In this document: piece after piece, positions 44,500-52,536 of the stretch
Layout of the letters: each line of letters begins with the position of its first letter
Numbering within the stretch: position 1 is the first letter of the stretch
Source of the DNA: Pseudomonas fluorescens
GTDB lineage: Bacteria > Pseudomonadota > Gammaproteobacteria > Pseudomonadales > Pseudomonadaceae
DNA: 64,000 nt
Reading direction: 5' to 3'
NCBI RefSeq assembly: GCF_902497875.1
Contig: NZ_CABVHY010000022.1
Coordinates: 62,001-126,000, forward strand
The notes under the pieces: model-generated
Seen by the model: only the letters and a program-made list of their open reading frames with translations
Database searches by the model: none
What the model was told of the DNA's origin: nothing
Program-made: the position numbers and the translations under genes

Positions 44500-45399
44500 T
44501 TATCCGAGATTCCCTTTCAGAGCGGGGACTGTGCCGCGGGCGATGGCGGCCAGGGCGAAGGCGATACCGGCGACGAGGATGATCGCCGCGCCGGACGGGA
44601 TCGGCAGGTCGAAGACGATCGGCGCGAGGATCCCGCACAGGGTGCTGACGGTTGCGATGAGCACCGAGCACCAGAAGAAGCCTTTCAACGATTGGCTCAA
44701 CAGCCGAGCCGCTGCCGCTGGAATCACCAACAGCGCACCCACCAGAATCGCGCCGATGACTTTCACCGCGGCCACGGTGATCAGCGTCACCAGGATCACG
44801 AACAGGTAATCCAGGGTTTTCACCGCCACCCCACGCACTGCCGCCAATTGCGGGTTGAAGCTGGCGAGCATGATGCGGTTGTACAGCGGCAGGCTCAGGC
44901 CCATCACCAAGGTGCCGACGATGGCCAGTACCAGCAGGTCGTTGCCGTTGACGGTCAGCACCGAGCCAAACAGTACGTTCTCGAGAATATGCACGTTGAT
45001 CTTGCCGGCCAGAATCAACAGCAGGCTCGCACCCAGGGCCAGGGACACCGAAAGGAATACGCCGATCAGCGTGTCCGGCGCCAGGCCGGTGCGGTTGCGC
45101 AGGTAGTTGAGCAGGATGCCGAACAGCAGGCAGTAGCCGAACAGGCTGCCGTAAGGGCCAGTGTAGGGTTCGCCGAGCAGGATGCCGATGGCCACGCCAG
45201 TCAGGGCTGCGTGACCCACCGCTTCGGAGAAAAACGCGAAGCGTTTGACCACCACCAGCGTGCCCAGACCGCCCAGCACCGGGCCGATCAACAGGCCGGC
45301 GAGCAGCGCGTTAACCACAAAACCATAGGCCAGTGCTTCAGGCAGATAACCGGAAGAGGCCCAGCCCTGGATCATCAAACGAAAGGCTTCGTAACTCAT
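44500..45399 (-). CDS. fpvE: Metal ABC transporter permease FpvE
   Basis: 299 residues from MSYEAFRLMIQGW (ATG 45399, in TGATG overlap with the fpvD stop). The frame is open to 45573, but that part lies inside fpvD. About eight to nine hydrophobic segments of the ABC-3 family, with GFVVNALLAGLLIGPVLGGLGTLVVVKRFAFFSEAVGHAALTGVAIG, a family-specific stretch. Moves iron across the inner membrane after periplasmic release from ferripyoverdine. Confidence 0.93.
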   Translation of the reverse strand: MSYEAFRLMIQGWASSGYLPEALAYGFVVNALLAGLLIGPVLGGLGTLVVVKRFAFFSEAVGHAALTGVAIGILLGEPYTGPYGSLFGYCLLFGILLNYLRNRTGLAPDTLIGVFLSVSLALGASLLLILAGKINVHILENVLFGSVLTVNGNDLLVLAIVGTLVMGLSLPLYNRIMLASFNPQLAAVRGVAVKTLDYLFVILVTLITVAAVKVIGAILVGALLVIPAAAARLLSQSLKGFFWCSVLIATVSTLCGILAPIVFDLPIPSGAAIILVAGIAFALAAIARGTVPALKGNLG

Positions 45400-46163
45400 C
45401 AGGCGGCACTCCCGGTAGTCGCTTGTCCGGCACGCGGATGGGTAGAGAACAGGGTCAGCAGCCGCTCCGGCGTCAGTGCTTGCTTTGGCGCCGCGTCGAA
45501 CAGCACACGGCGGTTGAGTCCGGTGACACGGTCGGCGAGACGGCCCACCGCTTCCAGGTCGTGTTCGATCCACAGCACGGTGATCCCGGCCTGGCGCCAG
45601 TCGCCGAGCAGGCGTTCGAATACCTGAATGCCGGCTTCATCGAGGGCCGACATCGGTTCATCGAGCACCAGCAACTGCGGCGCGGGGATCAGCCCCTGGG
45701 CCAGCAGCACCCGCTGGCGTTCGCCGCCGGACAGCGCGCCCATCCGTCGCTTGCGTTTGTCCTGCATGCCGACCCGCTCCAGTGCCTCGCCAATGGCCGC
45801 CGCGTAATGCCGGCTGATGCCAAGAAAGGCCGGGCGGCGCTGGCACATGGCAGCCATGAAATCGTCGACGGTCATTGGCAAGCCGCGATCGAACTCCAGC
45901 GCCTGCGGCACGTAACCGATAGTCCCGGGTTCGCTCGGCCAGTGCAGGCTCAGTTTGCCCTGGTGGGGCATCTGCCCGAGCAGAGTCTTGATCAGCGAAC
46001 TCTTGCCACCACCATTGGGGCCGACCAGGGCGTGCACGCTGCCGGGCAGGACCTGGAAACTGACCTTGTCGAGAATCGTTGTGCGACCCAGGGTCAGGTC
46101 GACGTCGGCGAACTCGATGGTCGGGCCGACACTGTGCGCGGCCAGGGTTTCGACAACGGTCAT
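45399..46163 (-). CDS. fpvD: Metal ABC transporter ATP-binding protein FpvD
   Basis: 254 residues. Walker A GPNGGGKSSLIK (about 43-54), signature LSGGERQRVLLAQ (about 144-156), Walker B LLVLDEPMSALD (about 163-174) and the switch His in LWIEHD. ATPase for FpvE. Start overlaps the fpvC stop by four bases (ATGA at 46160-46163); its own stop overlaps the fpvE start. Confidence 0.94.
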   Translation of the reverse strand: MTVVETLAAHSVGPTIEFADVDLTLGRTTILDKVSFQVLPGSVHALVGPNGGGKSSLIKTLLGQMPHQGKLSLHWPSEPGTIGYVPQALEFDRGLPMTVDDFMAAMCQRRPAFLGISRHYAAAIGEALERVGMQDKRKRRMGALSGGERQRVLLAQGLIPAPQLLVLDEPMSALDEAGIQVFERLLGDWRQAGITVLWIEHDLEAVGRLADRVTGLNRRVLFDAAPKQALTPERLLTLFSTHPRAGQATTGSAA

Positions 46164-47089
46164 GCGCCAGCCTCCTGGATTGCCCGAACCACGGTGTTGA
46201 GGTTGCCGGTCATTTCCTTTTCGTACTTCTCGGCGCTGTAGTCGCCGTAGGAAATGTGCGACAGCGGGTAGAGCTTCACCCCGGACTCACGCTGGATGGT
46301 GTCGACGTAGCTGGAGGGAAAGTCCATCTCGGAGAAGATCACCTTGACGTCCAGCTCACGCAGTTGGTCGATGGTTTTTTTCAACTGGCTCGGGCTCGGT
46401 TCGATGCCATGGGCCGGTTCGACCACGGCGGTCACTTCCAGGCCGAACTCGCGCAGCAGATAGTCGTAGGCGGCATGCACCGTGGCCACCCGCAGGTCGG
46501 CATTCGGTGCGCTGGTCAGCTTGGCCAGGGCGTCGGCGCGCATCTGCCGCAGGCGTTTGCCATAGGCACGGGCGTTTTGCGTGTAGGTCTTGGCATTGGC
46601 CGGATCGAGCTTGCCGAGTTCCCGGGCGATGTTATTGACCTGGGCAATGGAGGCGCTGATCGACAGGAAGGTGTGCGGATTAACCACCTTGCCGGCGCCG
46701 CGAGCGGCGGTCCCGGTGGCGGCCAGCAGCGGCACGTTGGCGTTGGCTTCGATCACCGGGATGTCCGGGCGCTCGCTGGCTTCGATCATGCGGTCGGCGA
46801 AGTCGTCATGGCCGACCCCGTTGAGCACGATCACATCCAGCGTGCCGATGCGCTTGATGTCCTCGGCGCGCGGCTCGTAGGCGTGCGGGTTGAAGCCGGC
46901 AGGAATCAGCGGCACCACCTCGGCCTTGTCGCCGACAATATTGCTCACGTAGCTGTAATAAGGGTGCAGGGTGATACCGATGCGCAGGCGCTTGGCCTGG
47001 TCGGCGCTGGCCAGACTGGCGAAAAAGCTGGCGAACAGGCCGACCAGCAGCAGCCGCAACAGCGGGCGGCGTTGAGATGAAATAGACAT
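46160..47089 (-). CDS. fpvC: Metal ABC transporter substrate-binding protein FpvC
   Basis: 309 residues with a signal peptide (about 1-29, cleaved near ASADQA). Cluster A-I binding protein with His ligands in ITLHPYYSYV, AGFNPHAYEPR, VVNPHTFLSISASIAQ and VATVHAAYDYLLREFG, and EMDFPSSYVDTI. Works with FpvF in the periplasm, as known in P. aeruginosa, where FpvC can bind ferripyoverdine. It follows fpvK after a 34-nt gap and is coupled to fpvD. Confidence 0.93.
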   Translation of the reverse strand: MSISSQRRPLLRLLLVGLFASFFASLASADQAKRLRIGITLHPYYSYVSNIVGDKAEVVPLIPAGFNPHAYEPRAEDIKRIGTLDVIVLNGVGHDDFADRMIEASERPDIPVIEANANVPLLAATGTAARGAGKVVNPHTFLSISASIAQVNNIARELGKLDPANAKTYTQNARAYGKRLRQMRADALAKLTSAPNADLRVATVHAAYDYLLREFGLEVTAVVEPAHGIEPSPSQLKKTIDQLRELDVKVIFSEMDFPSSYVDTIQRESGVKLYPLSHISYGDYSAEKYEKEMTGNLNTVVRAIQEAGA

Positions 47090-47123
47090 GGGGAGCGGTC
47101 TTCTCTCGGATCAATACGAAGGT

Positions 47124-47699
47124 TCAGTGCCGATGCTGACGAGTCACTCCAGCATCGAATTGCGCGACCACTTGCTGCCAACCGGCACTGATCAGTGCCT
47201 GATCGTCCAGCGGGTCAGGGGCGGTGAGCGCCGCGTCGCGGTTGAGCCAGATGTCGGCGCTGGCGCCTTCTGTGGTGCCGATGCGCATCAGGAACGAGCC
47301 GGCCACCGCTGGCGTCCGGCTGAGACCGAGGTAGGCCTGGGCCTCTAGCAAGTTCCAGGCATGGCCGCCACGGCTGATCGAACTGGCGTCCTGAGCGAAG
47401 GGCGCAAAACCTTCCTCGGCGAGTCGTTCAGGCGAGGGCAGGGCCTGTTGTTCCTGGCGCAGCAATTGAATCTCGTCGAGGGTCACTCGCAGGTCGGCGT
47501 AGATGCCTTGCTCGGCGGCGCTGAGGTCGCGCCGCGCATCGAGTTGATGGGTTGCGACGCTTTCGATGGTCTGGGTTTCGCCGCGCGAGGCGACCACCGA
47601 ACCGGCCACCGCCAGAATCATCAGGCACAACAGCAGCACATAGAGGGTTTCATGGCCGGCACCGGCCGGGCGGACAACGTGTGTGGTCGGCGTGCTCAT
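47124..47699 (-). CDS. fpvK: FpvK, DUF6162-type membrane protein
   Basis: 191 residues from MSTPTTHVVRPAGAGHETLYVLLLCLMILAVAGSVVAS (ATG 47699; ATGA overlap with the fpvJ stop). One N-terminal TM at about 19-38, then a periplasmic part with LSAAEQGIYADLRVTLDEIQLLRQEQQ and RGGHAWNLLEAQAYLGLSR. The longer open frame to 48029 overlaps fpvJ and is not used. In P. aeruginosa FpvK helps FpvG, FpvH and FpvJ remove iron from ferripyoverdine; its own chemistry is not defined. Confidence 0.87.
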   Translation of the reverse strand: MSTPTTHVVRPAGAGHETLYVLLLCLMILAVAGSVVASRGETQTIESVATHQLDARRDLSAAEQGIYADLRVTLDEIQLLRQEQQALPSPERLAEEGFAPFAQDASSISRGGHAWNLLEAQAYLGLSRTPAVAGSFLMRIGTTEGASADIWLNRDAALTAPDPLDDQALISAGWQQVVAQFDAGVTRQHRH

Positions 47700-48043
47700 G
47701 GGGCCTCGATATCGGCTTGGTCGATCTCGACGACGTGGCCCGGGCCCGCATCGAACAGTACATAGAACTCTGCGCCAGGCTTTTTGAAGGTCAGCGTCGA
47801 GTCGGCACCGAGCTTGCCCGGCAGCAGGATGGTTTCGTCGTAGCCGATCACGTCCAGGGTTACCCCCGGTGCGCCGCTGCCATCGGAAAAACCACCGGTG
47901 CAGCGGATCTGTTCGCCGTCGATTTCCTTGCATTCGCACATCGGGTTGTGGGCCAGCGCAGTGCCGCTGAAACCGCCACCGAGCATCAACAATACGCTGA
48001 TGCCTGCCAGGCGCAGGCGGGTAGTGCATGCAGCAACGATCAT
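47696..48043 (-). CDS. fpvJ: FpvJ, small periplasmic protein
   Basis: 115 residues. Signal peptide (MIVAACTTRLRLAGISVLLMLGGGFSGTALA) and a mature part with NPMCECKEIDGEQIRCTGGFSDGS, three cysteines and an acidic beta-rich tail. Part of the FpvGHJK iron-release set. Overlaps the fpvK and fpvH genes by four bases at each end (ATGA), so translation is coupled. Confidence 0.87.
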   Translation of the reverse strand: MIVAACTTRLRLAGISVLLMLGGGFSGTALAHNPMCECKEIDGEQIRCTGGFSDGSGAPGVTLDVIGYDETILLPGKLGADSTLTFKKPGAEFYVLFDAGPGHVVEIDQADIEAP

Positions 48044-48582
48044 GGTTTGCCTCCTTGTTTGTTCAGCCAGGCGAGGGTGGCCGGGGATGCCTTGCCGAGC
48101 GGCACCGCCGCTTGATGCATGCTGCCGTCCCAGCCTTCCATGGTGATCCAGATCTCAGCGTCGGCCTTGGTCTTTTCCGGTATCGGCAGCTGTGCTCCCA
48201 TGCGATAGGGCGTGCCAAAGAAAATCACCCCGGCGGCGCGCAGGCTGCGGGGTTTGCCAATGCGCAGGTAGGTGGCCTTGACCTGATTGATGCAGCTTTC
48301 GCACAGGGCGGCGTTAAAGCTCTTCATGTAACCCGCCGGGCCGGACAGTAGCGGTGCCTCGTTGCGTAACTCGGCAAGGCGCAGGCTCCAGGGCCCGACC
48401 TGGATTTCGCCGACTTCCCGTTCACCCAGGCCGTTGTCGCCGCGAAACAGAGCGGCATCGGCGAAGTACTTGGGCATGAAGCCCAGTGGAATCAGCAGCA
48501 GCAAGATACTCAGGTGGAAGCGCCATGTGTGCCAAAGCCGGTTCAGGCGCGATGGTTGCGGTGCGGTGGTTGCCTTGCTCAC
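48040..48582 (-). CDS. fpvH: FpvH, periplasmic membrane-anchored protein
   Basis: 180 residues. N-terminal cytoplasmic segment and one TM (about 22-40, FHLSILLLLIPLGFMPKYF), then a periplasmic domain with ALCESCINQVKATYLRIGKPRSL split over residues 92-114; the CESC motif may bind metal. In P. aeruginosa FpvH supports the FpvG reductase. Start overlaps the fpvG stop by four bases. Confidence 0.87.
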   Translation of the reverse strand: MSKATTAPQPSRLNRLWHTWRFHLSILLLLIPLGFMPKYFADAALFRGDNGLGEREVGEIQVGPWSLRLAELRNEAPLLSGPAGYMKSFNAALCESCINQVKATYLRIGKPRSLRAAGVIFFGTPYRMGAQLPIPEKTKADAEIWITMEGWDGSMHQAAVPLGKASPATLAWLNKQGGKP

Positions 48583-49790
48583 TGGTTGCCCTCCGGAGTC
48601 TGGGAATGCATGGCCGGTTGCACTTGGGCGACTGCGGCAGGTTGGGCTTTTTTAGTGCTGCGCTTGAAGGCGTTAGCCGTGGCCAGGGCGGTACGTTTGG
48701 TCCAGATCAGCAGCCCGCTGAGGACCATCATGCTGAGGACCAGACCGAAGAAGAACCAGATCAGTTTGATCCACAGCCCACCGAAATCACCGGTGTGCAG
48801 CGGGCGCATGGATTCGGTGACGAACTCCAGGCCGGTGCGGTCCGAGAGCAGCCGCGAGGCGGCGATTTCGCTGTTGTAGGGGTGGATCGAGGCGGTCTGG
48901 AACATCAGCGGATACCAGCCGCGCCCGCCAATGACCAGGTGACTGTAGGCATTGCTCGGCAAACTGACGAAACTGGCTTCCAGTCCGGGGATTTTCTGGG
49001 TGGCGATCTGGATCGCCTGGTCCAGACCGATCATCGGTGCTGGTCCGCCCGTGGCAGACATCGGCACGCTTTCCCGTGAGATCACCGGGACGATTGGTTC
49101 GCTGGAGATGGAAATCTGGTTGTCGAACAGGAACGCCTCAATCAGGAACCAGAGCCCGGTGATGGAAATCACCGCAATGAACCAGATCGACCAGATACCA
49201 CTCAGGCGGTGGAAATCGCCCCAGAAGATCCGCGCGCCGTGACTGATCCGCAGGGTCGGCCGGAAGAAGCCTTTCCAGAAGCGTTTATAGACCACCAGCC
49301 CGGTCACCAGTGACGCCAGCAGCGGCAGGCTGAGGAACGACACCAGGTACCAGCCCCAGCTGAAGCCATTGGTGAACGGCACCAGCCACCAACCATGCAG
49401 CGCTCGGGTGAAGGCTTTGAAATTGAACTGCGGGCTGATGCCCTGAATGACTCCGGTGTAAGGGTTGACGTAGACAGTCACCGAACGGCCATCCGGATAG
49501 CTGACGTCCACGTCCAGGGCAAAATGCGACTCGTCGGGACGGCTGATGGACTCAACCAGGGTTTGCGGCTCGGCGCGCTTGATCGCCGCGACGACCTGGT
49601 CATAGCTGAGCAGTTCGGCGTCGTCCGAGGGTTTGCTGGCGCGGATGTCCGGGTTGGCCAGCCAGACAATCTCCTGGCTGACCACCGCCAGGGTGCCGGT
49701 GACACACACGATCAGCACGAAGAACCAGATGGGCAACGCCAGCCAGCTATGCACGAGGAACCAGAGTTTCGAGCGGGATTTCTTCGACAT
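48579..49790 (-). CDS. fpvG: FpvG, PepSY-type iron reductase of ferripyoverdine
   Basis: 403 residues. A PepSY-TM protein with four TM helices at about 8-36, 146-170, 194-216 and 352-375 (WFLVHSWLALPIWFFVLIVC; LIWFFFGLVLSMMVLSGLLI). Periplasmic PepSY loop sequences include SYPDGRSVTVYVNPYTGVI. In P. aeruginosa FpvG reduces ferripyoverdine-bound Fe3+, releasing the siderophore. First gene of the fpv operon, behind overlapping PvdS and Fur sites at 49877-49921. Confidence 0.9.
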   Translation of the reverse strand: MSKKSRSKLWFLVHSWLALPIWFFVLIVCVTGTLAVVSQEIVWLANPDIRASKPSDDAELLSYDQVVAAIKRAEPQTLVESISRPDESHFALDVDVSYPDGRSVTVYVNPYTGVIQGISPQFNFKAFTRALHGWWLVPFTNGFSWGWYLVSFLSLPLLASLVTGLVVYKRFWKGFFRPTLRISHGARIFWGDFHRLSGIWSIWFIAVISITGLWFLIEAFLFDNQISISSEPIVPVISRESVPMSATGGPAPMIGLDQAIQIATQKIPGLEASFVSLPSNAYSHLVIGGRGWYPLMFQTASIHPYNSEIAASRLLSDRTGLEFVTESMRPLHTGDFGGLWIKLIWFFFGLVLSMMVLSGLLIWTKRTALATANAFKRSTKKAQPAAVAQVQPAMHSQTPEGNQ

Positions 49791-49876
49791 GAATAAGGGT
49801 CTTGATTCGATGAGTGGAGTGACGCAAGCCTGTCGCTTGCGCCGCTTTCCAGTAAAACCGACCGTGGCTGTTGCCT

Positions 49877-49900
49877 ACGCGGTCTGATTGCATCTAATTA
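49877..49900 (-). promoter_or_regulatory. Iron-starvation (PvdS) promoter of fpvG
   Basis: On the minus strand TAATT (49900-49896), 16 nt, CGT (49879-49877). The same spacing and the same -35 variant as at pvdL. The fpvG ATG is 87 nt downstream. Confidence 0.72.
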
Positions 49901-49902
49901 AG

Positions 49903-49921
49903 ACGAATGAGAATCATAAAA
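49903..49921 (-). promoter_or_regulatory. Fur-box-like sequence upstream of fpvG
   Basis: ACGAATGAGAATCATAAAA (plus strand) matches the Fur consensus core AATGATAATCAT with one mismatch. It abuts the -35 element of the PvdS promoter, so direct Fur control of the operon is possible. Confidence 0.55.
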
Positions 49922-50056
49922 CCCGCAAGGCGATATGAAAGAAAATGTTTCAGAGGGCTGGGTGAATCGATTTTTCAGGGGGCGGGCATCCGGTCCCAGA
50001 TCAAAATATCGCAGGCTACGTACACCCGCATTGCTGGAGGTGTACACAATCCCCCC

Positions 50057-50083
50057 GTAGGAGCTGCCACAGGCTGCGATCTT
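50057..50083 (+). repeat. Single copy of the AGGAGCTGCCGCAGGCTGCG family
   Basis: GTAGGAGCTGCCACAGGCTG followed by CGATCTT, one substitution from the usual core. It lies after the antitoxin gene end; no mirror copy is seen nearby. Confidence 0.8.
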
Positions 50084-50097
50084 CCGATCTTGCCCTT

Positions 50098-50421
50098 TTA
50101 CAACTCCAGCTGATCCGCCTTGATCCCGAATGCCAGGGCAATTTTCTCCCGGGTGGCCCGGCGTGGTTTGTTCACCGCTTCCTGTTGCGCAAAAGCCGGC
50201 TGTGAAATCCCCAGGCGATTTGCCACTTCCTCTTGAGTGAGGTTCAAGTATTCACGCCAGGCGCGGATCGGGGTGGCGCCATCGACGATGCGGCTGACCA
50301 CTTCATGGGGGATCAACTCGTCTTGAACCTGAGCCTTGTATTGCGCATAGGGAATGACGACGAAGGCCGGTTTGCCATCCGGGCCATTGATGATTTGTAC
50401 GTCAGTAGGTGCGTTCGTCAC
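50098..50421 (-). CDS. XRE-type antitoxin of a RelE/ParE module
   Basis: 107 residues. The GTG at 50421 is preceded by AGAGG, and the frame upstream of it lies inside the toxin gene. N-terminal part VQIINGPDGKPAFVVIPYAQYKAQ resembles Phd/YefM-type sequences; C-terminal HTH WREYLNLTQEEVANRLGISQPAFAQQEA (about 66-93). It should bind and neutralise the RelE toxin and repress the operon. Toxin-first order with a 20-nt overlap, as in higBA-type systems. Confidence 0.88.
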   Translation of the reverse strand: MTNAPTDVQIINGPDGKPAFVVIPYAQYKAQVQDELIPHEVVSRIVDGATPIRAWREYLNLTQEEVANRLGISQPAFAQQEAVNKPRRATREKIALAFGIKADQLEL

Positions 50422-50656
50422 GTTTTTTAACCTCTTGGATGCTGACAACCTGGATCCCGCCGTCCCAGTCGAAAAGGACTCTGTAATTGCCGACACGCAG
50501 TCGGTAGCCGTAAGTGTGATGGGACAGTGCATTAACGTGAGTCACATCAGGCATGTGCTCGAGCCCTGTCACCGCATCGCGAATGTGAACCTGCTGCTGG
50601 GTGTGTAGCCTTAGCAGTTGCTTCACGGCTTTTCGGGTCCAGTAGATTTGATTCAT
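50402..50656 (-). CDS. RelE/ParE-family toxin
   Basis: 84 residues with the family core YRLRVGNYRVLFDWDGGIQ and ending KKRDERTY, and an N-terminal helix WTRKAVKQLLRL. RelE toxins cleave mRNA in the ribosome; ParE relatives poison gyrase, and sequence alone does not separate them. The ATG is at 50656 with only a weak ribosome-binding site. First gene of the pair; two TTTTATAAG direct repeats precede it. Confidence 0.88.
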   Translation of the reverse strand: MNQIYWTRKAVKQLLRLHTQQQVHIRDAVTGLEHMPDVTHVNALSHHTYGYRLRVGNYRVLFDWDGGIQVVSIQEVKKRDERTY

Positions 50657-50672
50657 AGGATATTAATAAGTC

Positions 50673-50703
50673 TTTTATAAGGTTTGCAAGGGTTTTTTAT
50701 AAG
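50673..50703 (-). promoter_or_regulatory. Direct-repeat operator of the toxin-antitoxin pair
   Basis: TTTTATAAG occurs at 50673-50681 and 50695-50703, 22 bp apart (two helical turns), in an A+T-rich stretch just upstream of the toxin ATG. Probable promoter/operator bound by the antitoxin complex. Confidence 0.45.
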
Positions 50704-50894
50704 TCAATGTGCCGAAAGCCCTTGGCTTTCGTTTTGCTCATGACAAACCCTAGGTCGCTTGCCGAGACTTGATCGGCCCAAACTGTTGCCTCATGTGGAC
50801 GCTGCTGGTTATCCTGCTGAATCCTTTAATCGATCCTCACACTGGCCGTACCTGAGCCGCTCCCGGGATGTATTTTGTTAACGGATCAGATGCG

Positions 50895-51590
50895 ATGAAT
50901 GCACAGCTGGATGAGTTCGGCCCGATCAAGGCCGTGATTTTCGACATGGACGGGTTGTTGCTGGACACCGAGGGGATTTACACCGAGGTCACCCAGATCA
51001 TTGCCGAGCGTTATGGCCGCACCTTTGACTGGAGCGTCAAGCAGAACATCATCGGCCTGGGGGCGGGGGATCTGGCGCGGTATATCGTCGAGGCGCTGGA
51101 TTTGCCGATCACCGCCGAGGAGTTTCTGCGGGTGCGCGAGCCGTTGATGCGCGAGCGTTTTCCGAGTGCGTTGGCGATGCCGGGGGCGCAGCAGCTGGTG
51201 CGGCATCTGCAGGCCAATAACATCCCGATTGCGGTGGGCACCAGTTCCTCGAGCCAGTCTTTCGGGCAGAAAACCACGCTGCATGGCGACTGGTTCGCGC
51301 TGTTCGACACCATTGTCACGGCGGACGATCCCGAGGTGGGCGCTGCCAAGCCAGCGCCGGATATCTTCCTGACAGCGGCACGACGGTTAGGCGTGGCGCC
51401 GCAGGATTGCCTGGTATTCGAGGATTCGCCCTTTGGGGTCACGGCCGCCAAAGCTGCGGGGATGACCGCGATTGCCGTGCCTGATGCGGCGATGGCGGAC
51501 GCCAGATACGCCCATGCAGACCGGATTATCCGTTCGCTGAAGGCGTTCCAGCCAGGTGCCTGCGGGTTGCCGGTGCTCGAATGGGCCTGA
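50895..51590 (+). CDS. HAD-IA sugar-phosphatase-like hydrolase
   Basis: 231 residues from ATG 50895 (MNAQLDEFGPIK); an ATG at 50868 would add nine residues. HAD motifs: FDMDGLLLDTEG (about 17-28, nucleophile Asp), GTSSSSQ (about 116), Lys in GAAKPAPDIF, and FEDSPFGVTAAKAAGM (about 176-191). Cap type C1, like the GS1/beta-phosphoglucomutase-like phosphatases. Substrate unknown. Ends before the strong terminator at 51612-51652. Confidence 0.9.
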   Translation: MNAQLDEFGPIKAVIFDMDGLLLDTEGIYTEVTQIIAERYGRTFDWSVKQNIIGLGAGDLARYIVEALDLPITAEEFLRVREPLMRERFPSALAMPGAQQLVRHLQANNIPIAVGTSSSSQSFGQKTTLHGDWFALFDTIVTADDPEVGAAKPAPDIFLTAARRLGVAPQDCLVFEDSPFGVTAAKAAGMTAIAVPDAAMADARYAHADRIIRSLKAFQPGACGLPVLEWA

Positions 51591-51611
51591 TGGGCCCAAC
51601 ACCGATACAGC

Positions 51612-51652
51612 AAAACGCCGGGCAACCTGATCGAGGTTGCCCGGCGTTTTTT
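51612..51652. terminator. Intrinsic terminator (bidirectional)
   Basis: A 13-bp GC-rich stem (ACGCCGGGCAACCT / AGGTTGCCCGGCGT) with loop GATCG, an A-run before and six T after. Serves the HAD gene and the convergent SDR gene. Confidence 0.95.
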
Positions 51653-51664
51653 ATGGCCCGTTAA

Positions 51665-52411
51665 TCAGGCAGCAAAACCACCGTCGATGGTCAGGCTGGC
51701 ACCGGTGATGTATCCGGCTTCCGGGCCGACCAGATAAGCGACGAAGCTGGCGATTTCTTCGACCTTGCCGTAACGACCTACCGCCATCAACGGGATCAGG
51801 CTGTCGGCGAAATCACCGTGGGCCGGGTTCATGTCGGTGTCGACCGGGCCGGGCTGCACGTTGTTGATGGTGATGCCCCGTGGGCCCAAGTCGCGGGCCA
51901 GACCTTTGGTCAGGCCGACCAGCGCGGCTTTGCTCATGGCGTACGGGCCGCCACCGGCGAAGGGCATGCGCTCGGCGTTGGTGCTGCCGATATTGATGAT
52001 GCGACCGCCTTCGGTCATGTGTCGGGCGGCTTCCTGAGTCGCAATAAACACGCTGCGCACGTTGATGGCCAAGGTCTGGTCGAAGTCTTCCAGCTTGAAA
52101 TCTTCCAGCGGTGCGACCGCCAGAACGCCGGCATTGTTGACCAGGATGTCCAGTCGGCCAAAGGTTTCCACAGTGCGGTTGACGGCGTTGCGGATGGCCG
52201 CGGCATCAGCGCTGTCAGCCTTGATCGCCAGGGCCTTGCCGCCGTTGGCAGTGATGCTGTTCTGCAGTTCTTCAGCCTTGGCCGTCGAGCTGACGTAGGT
52301 AAAGGCCACTGCGGCGCCTTGCTCGGCCAGGCGCTTGACGATGGCGGCACCGATGCCGCGGGAGCCGCCCTGAATCAGAGCTACTTTACCGCTGAGGTTT
52401 TGCGTGGTCAT
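51665..52411 (-). CDS. Short-chain dehydrogenase/reductase
   Basis: 248 residues from ATG 52411 (GGAGAACGAC upstream); the frame is open seven codons further. Classical SDR: GGSRGIGAAIV (about 15-25), NNAGV (about 91-95), catalytic Ser in GSTNAERMPF and YAMSKAALVGLTKG (about 156-169), C-terminal TIDGGFAA. The 3-oxoacyl-ACP-reductase-like subfamily; substrate unknown. Divergent from the LysR gene, which probably controls it. Confidence 0.92.
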   Translation of the reverse strand: MTTQNLSGKVALIQGGSRGIGAAIVKRLAEQGAAVAFTYVSSTAKAEELQNSITANGGKALAIKADSADAAAIRNAVNRTVETFGRLDILVNNAGVLAVAPLEDFKLEDFDQTLAINVRSVFIATQEAARHMTEGGRIINIGSTNAERMPFAGGGPYAMSKAALVGLTKGLARDLGPRGITINNVQPGPVDTDMNPAHGDFADSLIPLMAVGRYGKVEEIASFVAYLVGPEAGYITGASLTIDGGFAA

Positions 52412-52510
52412 GTCGTTCTCCAAAAAATTCAAGGCGGACTGCCTTGTTGTTGGAGTCGAGTATCGACCTCGGATTACCAGCTGAGTAGAGGGTAATTGCT
52501 ATAGTCTGTG

Positions 52511-52525
52511 TAAACTAAAAGTTTA
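52511..52525. promoter_or_regulatory. LysR-type operator
   Basis: TAAACTAAAAGTTTA, a perfect 6-bp inverted repeat with a 3-nt spacer, centred in the gap between the SDR and LysR genes. Confidence 0.65.
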
Positions 52526-52536
52526 TAGTGGCGGTC

